Shown in pieces: positions 12,160 to 64,000 of a stretch of 64,000 nucleotides of DNA (position 1 is its first letter; each line of letters starts with the position of its first letter). A program made the position numbers and the translations under genes. The stretch is from Perca fluviatilis. Its lineage: Eukaryota > Chordata > Actinopteri > Perciformes > Percidae. The notes below the pieces were generated by a model, which ran no database searches, was not told where the DNA came from, and worked only from the letters and a program-made list of their open reading frames with translations. The stretch lies in contig NC_053133.1 in NCBI RefSeq assembly GCF_010015445.1, positions 21,761,922-21,825,921 of the forward strand, written 5' to 3'.

Positions 12160-12167
12160 GGTGCACC

Positions 12168-14539
12168 GTCTTATTGCTATTGGCTACCAGCATTTTTCTG
12201 ATTTTTCTTTGGTGTCTAGCTACGCCTACGATGAATATCTCCATGACACGTCTCTGTAAACAAATTCTTTGCATTGTTTACAGTAATTCACGAAAAGGCC
12301 AGAACATGACTCCTCTGCTTACTTTACTGTGCAACTAGAGTACCTGAGATGACCTGAATTATCCTTAAAGCCGTGTCAGTCCTGCTGAGACATTAAAACA
12401 TGATGCAGTTTACCCGCGAGTAAGACAAACAAGAGCAGAGCTAAATCCAGAACACACACATGAATCCTTCCTTTCACTTGATTCCTATTTGCCCATCAGA
12501 CCTCTAATAATGTCTTTCTATGGTGACGCCTCGAGACACACTGATCTATGCATAAACACGGAGAAACACACAATCCACGAAATCACATAAGCGCCCACGG
12601 AGGACACCCCAGTCCAGTGGCCGACATTGTTGTGGTGTGGTTCGCTGCCACGACAACGGAACAATATTTCTGGGCGGCATGTCTAGTTTTTGTGTCTGCA
12701 TGGCACCAAATCCACTTCCTCGCCAACAGGAATTCCTTTCAAGGATCTTTTTTTTCTTCTTATCATGTGTTTTAGATTTACAGGACTTTTAGAGACATGT
12801 ATATGTCCTGAAACCCTTTAACAGTCTGAAATGTATAAGTGGAGATAAGAAGTATTGTTTGGCGGAAATAGTACCTCTAATGGTGATGTGGCCTTGTGTT
12901 AAATGCTTATGTAAAATGGAATGTTCACAAATTCACACATACATATATATGCGCAGTTGGCTACTGTTTCCATATATAACCATTCTTGTAAGGCTTAATC
13001 CTTGTTTTGGCTTCCACAAGTCAAGTGTCTCAACTGGCTGTGTTTGGCGACGTCTAGTCCTGCTATCTTTTCCATACAGAATACCACATGCTATATTGAG
13101 CTGAGTGAATGTGGTAACAAGATGCTCATAACAAAACGCTGAGAGGGAACATTCCACCACTGGGTTCCTGATGTTGTTTTCATGGTCGCCGCCGTCTCAG
13201 ATGGCAAATATTCCTCCTCAGAATCAAAATAGACCGGTATTTACGTTTTCGCCATTTAGCAGACGATCTCATCCAGAGCGACTTCACAAACCACCCCGGC
13301 TGTTGACTGACACACATTAGCCGCCGTTGGAAGTGAACCAGTAAACCTACCAGTATGGGACAATCTGTACAACTAATAACACCCTGGAGACATAGTGAGG
13401 TATTGAAATTCAAAATTGACGAAAGGCGGACCCGTTGTTCTTACGTTAAACAGACTTATTCAACATTTAGTAACGGGCCGTATCAGAGCACAGAGTCCTG
13501 ATGTTGGAGCAGCACGAAAGCTCCAGAGATCCCTGAGATGAAAATGTGATTAAATATTAAATTGATGTTTTGGCCCTGCTCTCTACTGGAAAGATTTACT
13601 AAAAGGTACGAGGGCTAAGTCCATCCTGCTCCCAATCCTCCCACTGCTCCTGAAATAAAGGCCTCTGTGAAATTTTTGTTTACCTGGAAGGATTGAGGAG
13701 GTATTCCTGTGTGGCATGGCCAGCTACTTACATAATACTAGGCTGATTAGGAAGGGAACATTCTACGTGCTCTCTCCCAATCAAATAAATAAATTAATAA
13801 ATCAGGCAACATAGGTGGAAACACCTGTGTGGGTGGACTGTATGGGGTGTGGTGGTCCATTATGGTAGATGCTATTTTATATTGTAAATGCAATATATTT
13901 AGTTTAATATAGTAAACGTTCTGTAAATTCAGTTGAAAGATCAGAGTGATTGTCCCTGAAAATCTGACGCTTTATTCCAACTGTCTGTCTGTTCATTTGG
14001 CATGTCTGGTAATTAAGCTCAACCAAATTCTTAAAGAAATTGGTTAAACAAGGGGCTGGGGCTGCAAATTAGTTTCTAACTAGACGCCCTATACAGTACA
14101 TTACATCTGTTGCATTGCTTATCCTTATGTAACAATGTTTATACGTATGGACCCTGTATAATAAACACACAAATAAATGAATATACAGCAGTTGCTGTGT
14201 GTTTATGCACCTCCCGGTAGTCTCTCTGACCACAAAGCCTGCCACCCAGGCATTAGTTCATTGCAGTTGCCAGATGAGCTGCAGGCATGCAAAGGTGCGT
14301 GGGTCGGCTGTGCATTTTTGTGCCTTATAGATTTCACAGAACCCATATGCTTCCTTATCTGTATTAGCCCCACTTGACTTCTTCCACAGGCTGTGAAAAC
14401 AATCTATTCCTGTCTCCTTCTGAAAGATAGTAATTTTGTGCTGCTTGTGCTTCCTACTGTTTAAAAAAAAAAAGTTCCTCATACTGTATTTAACTTACCT
14501 TCTCCTTTCATTTGTTCTTATGATTTATTGATTAGCCTC
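12168..14539. other. Intergenic sequence upstream of arhgap21
   Basis: No gene, RNA or repeat that I can name. Any regulatory content would need comparison with other fish. Confidence 0.4.
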
Positions 14540-15045
14540 GACACGTGAGCTTGTTGGCGAGCACACTACAGCTAAAACTTTTAAAGGTTGGCAGCGCAAG
14601 AGGAGAGAGAGAGAGAGAGAGAGAGATGGAGGAGACAGGAAAGGAAGAGAATTCACTTCAGGCCGCCTGGTGTGTGTATGTGAATATGTGTGTGTGCGCA
14701 TACTTCAGAGAGAGTTTTGTGTGGTGAGTGGGTGGGTGCGTCAGTCAGTCAGTCGGACTGGGCTCTCTGCAGTGCACTCAGCCGCTGCGCTCTCCTCTCG
14801 GCTGAGTGGAAACATCATGTGTCTGTGGGACGCTCAGAAGAACAGCCCTGTTTCTCCAAACTGAGACCAGAATAGACAGTTTAAGACAGACCTAGGGAGG
14901 AAGAGGGCACAAAATGGACTCATCCAGAAACTTGGAGTAGACTACTTAGAAAAGAGGAACCAAAAGACTCTGGAGCCTTTTTGAGGCTAGTTTTTTTTAA
15001 TCTATTCAGCGTTTTGATACCTACCACCTCAAACCTGGCTATGCC
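14540..15045 (+). promoter_or_regulatory. arhgap21: Presumed promoter-proximal region and 5' leader of arhgap21
   Basis: This stretch precedes the first coding exon and holds a short GA run near 14603-14627 and GC-richer sequence from about 14740. The reading frame of the chosen start is closed by TAA at 14998, so translation cannot begin further upstream in this exon. Two short upstream ORFs lie here (14817-14864 and 14914-14940), and a third AUG at 15041 overlaps the main start out of frame. I see no clear TATA box. The transcription start is inferred, not seen. Confidence 0.4.
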
Positions 15046-60792
<45,747 letters not shown>

Positions 60793-62005
60793 AACCGCGA
60801 GAGCGGTCTCGTCTATTGTATAAACCGAATGAATGCGGAAATGTACGAATGTGGGTATTTTAGCTAAGGTTACTGCACAATATTTTTTCTACAAAGTATA
60901 CTTTATGTATCTACTGTACATACTGTTTATAGGCTTACGTGATTGTTACTGGAATAATGTTGAAGAGATGTTTATGTGTGTAATTCCACTGACTTGTTGG
61001 CCATACTGGAACAGACTTGGACAGAACTCGGACTTCCTCCTGCAAGATCGAACCTATCTAATGCAAGAATGGGACTTTGCTGTTAATATGTTGTGTCAGT
61101 GGGACAGAAATGGACTCTGTAGATTGTGAAACAGCACTAATGAAAGTAAAGGGGTCAACTTGACGATGACTGAATGCAGGAGGACGTGTTTTTTTTTTTT
61201 AAGGAATCATGGTTAAGTTCTTCCTATTATAAGCGGTATGAAGAATGTATTACTCTTTTTGGACTAACAGTAGTTGCTTGTGACAGTATTGTCATTTTCA
61301 AAACAATATGTATGCGTTTCTTTTTTGCCTGTACTTGAAGTATTTGGATGTATCTGAGGGCTGCTTTCTGAGCTGGGTGCTGTGGGAAGTTTTTTTTTCA
61401 CAGTACACTCAACAGCCAGATATTAGCTTGATGGACTGGAAGATTATTATAGTTTTATCAAATAAAGACTGAAAAAAAAACAGTAATGATATGCTGATAC
61501 TATAGTATGTAATGCTTGGTACAGTAGTTTGTTTCCTAATTTTGTCCAGTTATAGTCCAAAAAGTTTTTACACATTGTTTTTTATCTCAAAAAGAAAAAG
61601 TGCCTCTTTTTTCCTTTTAAAAGAAAAAAAAAAATATTGTTTTTACCAACAGACAGACAAGACAAAACATTCTTAGGAAGGAATAATCTCACAGGCATTC
61701 CAGAGATGTTTTCTGTTGTGGGATCTTTCCTGGTTTTAGTTTAACTCACAGCAACATCAGAGCATTCAAATGTATGTTAGTGTCTGTGTTTCATTATAGT
61801 TTTACTTCATTTTTCCTCCCCTATGTATTTTTCAAGTGCAGTAAAATGCATGGGCGCTTAAACCTGGGAGAAAAAAAACAAATGTTTAAAACTGCATGAG
61901 ACAATGTTTTCTGAGCAGTGAACATCTCGCCTGTGTACAGCAAAACATGGGTTTCCAATGCCCTCCCTCAACAAACACTGGAAATAAATAATCTTTATTA
62001 GATTC
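60793..62005 (+). other. arhgap21: arhgap21 3' UTR with two candidate polyadenylation signals
   Basis: AT-rich sequence follows the stop. AATAAA occurs at 61461-61466 and again at 61983-61988 (ATAAATAATC context), the second followed by a GT-rich stretch (TGTGTCTGTTTG), which suits the distal cleavage site. The segment 61348-61815 is repeated downstream at 63440-63909. Confidence 0.6.
61348..61815 (+). repeat. 3' UTR segment, copy 1 of a 470-bp duplication
   Basis: From ATGTATCTGAGGGCTGCTTT to ACTTCATTTTTC. Matches 63440-63909 with few differences, mostly in A/T runs. Confidence 0.95.
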
Positions 62006-62169
62006 TTGTGTCTGTTTGATGTCGTCTTTTATTCTTCCCAAATGTTTCTAGGGTATAAAACATCTTATTCTTAATATTTGCCCAATTGCATAGTCTTCTA
62101 GTCAACCTTTATATTTTAAATGAAAAATTCACATTTATGTTGTGAAGGTAGCATTTTACTTAGAATAGT

Positions 62170-62720
62170 AAACATACACGTCATAAAATAAAAATGTGAA
62201 AGCTACATTGGACTACAAATTTGACAAGCCAATTTGACTTAATTTTTTAGTATGACAGTGTGGTCATGTAAATAATAATTTTATAGAGTATAGTATTTAG
62301 TACTGTCAAGGATGTATTTATAGTCGTAAAAAATGGCATAACTATGTAATAAACATGTCATAAAAGGTCAGTATAGTGTGCTAAAAATGTCAGAAAGTCA
62401 TACTATAGTATGTCATCAAAAACTCATAGTATAGTATGTCAAAATAAAATTTCATAGAACAGTATGTGGCAAAAAAGTCAGAAAAACGTTGAATATAGTG
62501 AATAAAGTCATAGTATAGTCAAAGAATTTATAGTACGTTAAAAGTCATAACATCAAATAGTATGTCGAAAGAAATCATAAAAACATAGTATAAGTGTGTC
62601 AAAGTGATAAAAAGTCAGTACAGTACGTTGAAAAGTCATCCAATTTCATAGTATAGCATGTCCAAAAAAAGTCATTAAAACATCATAGTATAGTATGTTG
62701 AATGGAGTTAAATAGAATCA
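62170..62720. repeat. Degenerate minisatellite (AGTATAGTATGTC...AAAAAGTCAT)
   Basis: Irregular units of roughly 20-30 bp built from ATAGTATAGTATGTC and AAAAAAGTCATA. The array resumes at 63330-63430 and 63915-64000. Confidence 0.85.
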
Positions 62721-62894
62721 AAATGAATATAGAAACAAGTAATACATTTTTAAAAAATTACATTTTGAAAAAAAATGTATTAAATGTTTTGACATTTTTA
62801 TGAAGGTACATGGAGAGGGAAAAAATGATGGTAGTGCATATTTTATGATGGTATCTGCATTTTTGACTTGTCATTTTGGGTGTTAAACCTTAAA

Positions 62895-62975
62895 ATGAAC
62901 TGCACCTCATAAGATTTGAACCCACAACCAGATTGGTCATCCTACCACCACTTTATCACACTGAGCTATCTTACC
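62895..62975 (-). repeat. tRNA-like relic 1
   Basis: Minus strand: ATAGCTCAGTGTGATAAAGT (A-box-like) and GGTTGTGGGTTCAAATCTTA (B-box-like). The arms do not fold into a full cloverleaf by eye. Confidence 0.55.
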
Positions 62976-63044
62976 TGATGCACTTGACTGCTGTTTCCAT
63001 GTTTATTTGACTTCTTCACTTCTAGGGTTAGAACTTAAGAATGC

Positions 63045-63128
63045 ACTGCTCCTTTTAAAGGATTGAACCATCAACCACAAATCCTTCTTAGATATTCAGC
63101 ACCTACTCTTGCTGAGCTATTTATGAAG
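63045..63128 (-). repeat. tRNA-like relic 2
   Basis: Minus strand: ATAGCTCAGCAAGAGTAGGT and GGTTGATGGTTCAATCCTTT, the same layout as relic 1. Confidence 0.55.
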
Positions 63129-63199
63129 CTTGAAAAGCAGTGGTTCAAAGTTGTATTTATCGTTCACATTACTGAAGACAGTAAAAAGTGAAACACTTC

Positions 63200-63285
63200 A
63201 GGTAGAAGTTGTGTTTGATCCTTTCACCTCAGATAACTAAGTTTCAGTTGAGTCAGCACCTTATCTTGGTGAGCTATTACTGAAG
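63200..63285 (-). repeat. tRNA-like relic 3
   Basis: Minus strand: ATAGCTCACCAAGATAAGGT and GAAAGGATCAAACACAAC, the most diverged of the three. Confidence 0.5.
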
Positions 63286-63329
63286 CTGCCAGTTAACATG
63301 TTTGTTCTATTATTTGAAGACTATAATTG

Positions 63330-63430
63330 TATAGTATGTTGAAAAAAGTCATATGCTCAAAAAAGTCATAGCATAGATGTTGAAAAAAGTCATAGTATAT
63401 ATATGTCGGTATAGTATGTCGGGAAAAGTC
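63330..63430. repeat. Minisatellite, second block
   Basis: GTATAGTATGTTGAAAAAAG and related units, continuing the 62170-62720 array beyond the tRNA-like relics. Confidence 0.8.
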
Positions 63431-63439
63431 AAAAAATGT

Positions 63440-63909
63440 ATGTATCTGAAGGCTGCTTTCTGAGCTGGGTGCTGTGGGAAGTTAGTTTTTTTTCACAGTA
63501 CACTCAACAGCCAGATATTAGCTTGATGGACTGGAAGATTATTATATTCTTATCAAATAAAGACTGAAAAAACAGTAATGATATGCTGATACTATAGTAT
63601 GTAATGCTTGGTACAGTAGTTTGTTTCCTAATTTTGTCCAGTTATAGTCCAAAAAGTAAATTTTTACACATTGTTTTTTTTAATCTCAAAAAGAAAAAGG
63701 GCCAAATTTTTCTTTAAAAAAAAATAAATATTGTTTTTACCAACAGACAGACAAGACAAAACATTCTTAGGAAGGAGTAATCTCACAGGCATTCCAGAGA
63801 TGTTTTCTGTTGTGGGATCTTTCCTGGTTTTAGTTTAACTCACAGCAACATCAGAGAATTCAAATGTATGTTAGTGTCTGTGTTTCATTATAGTTTTACT
63901 TCATTTTTC
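63440..63909 (+). repeat. 3' UTR segment, copy 2
   Basis: Duplicate of 61348-61815 lying 2,092 bp downstream, including its own AATAAA at 63556-63561. Minisatellite units border it on both sides. Confidence 0.95.
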
Positions 63910-63914
63910 ATCTT

Positions 63915-64000
63915 CAGTATAGTATATCGAGTCACAGTATTGTATGTCAAAAAAGTCATAGTATAGTATGTCGAAGAATGTCACAAAAAAGTCATAGTAT
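63915..64000. repeat. Minisatellite, third block, cut by window end
   Basis: AGTATAGTATATCGAG, AAAAAAGTCATAGTATAGTA and so on to the last base. Confidence 0.8.

Overview
The window is genomic DNA from a ray-finned fish, most likely a spiny-rayed teleost. The evidence is a split gene with GT-AG introns, very long CA/GT microsatellites, and many short interspersed repeats of types I know from fish (tRNA-derived SINEs with A and B boxes, non-autonomous hAT-like elements with 8-bp target duplications, TTAA-flanked elements). Nothing bacterial or viral was seen.

The window holds one protein-coding gene, on the + strand: the orthologue of ARHGAP21, a large Rho GTPase-activating protein with PDZ, PH and RhoGAP domains. 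I rebuilt 24 coding exons from about 15,046 to 60,792. All splice phases agree, and the coding length is 6,141 nt (2,046 residues plus stop). Teleosts often carry two copies (a and b), and I cannot say which this is. The order is a divergent N-terminal exon, a PDZ domain (exons 2-6), one very large low-complexity serine/proline-rich exon (exon 7, 1,966 nt), a serine-rich linker, a PH domain (exons 11-12), a basic linker, the RhoGAP domain (exons 16-21, with arginine finger), and a long C-terminal tail, mostly in exon 24.

Layout: 1-14.5 kb is intergenic and repeat-rich (hAT-like insertions, a TTAA element, SINEs, microsatellites). 14.5-15.36 kb is the presumed 5' leader and first coding exon. 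15.4-42.5 kb holds large introns around the PDZ exons, with more repeats, including a hAT relic with a BED-finger fragment interrupted by a SINE and a 560-bp foldback element. 42.5-44.5 kb is exon 7. 49.3-59.1 kb carries the closely spaced PH and RhoGAP exons. 59.1-60.8 kb is the last exon. 60.8-62.0 kb is the 3' UTR. From 62.0 to 64.0 kb there is a degenerate minisatellite, three tRNA-like relics about 150 bp apart, and a second copy of about 470 bp of the 3' UTR.

The most interesting item is a possible alternative terminal exon at 55,315-55,457. It is phase-compatible with exon 22, encodes a cysteine-rich tail, and is followed by AATAAA. It would give a short isoform that keeps PDZ, PH and RhoGAP but loses the 560-residue tail. 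No new multi-gene system is present. Family assignments come from sequence features and recalled family knowledge, not from a search.
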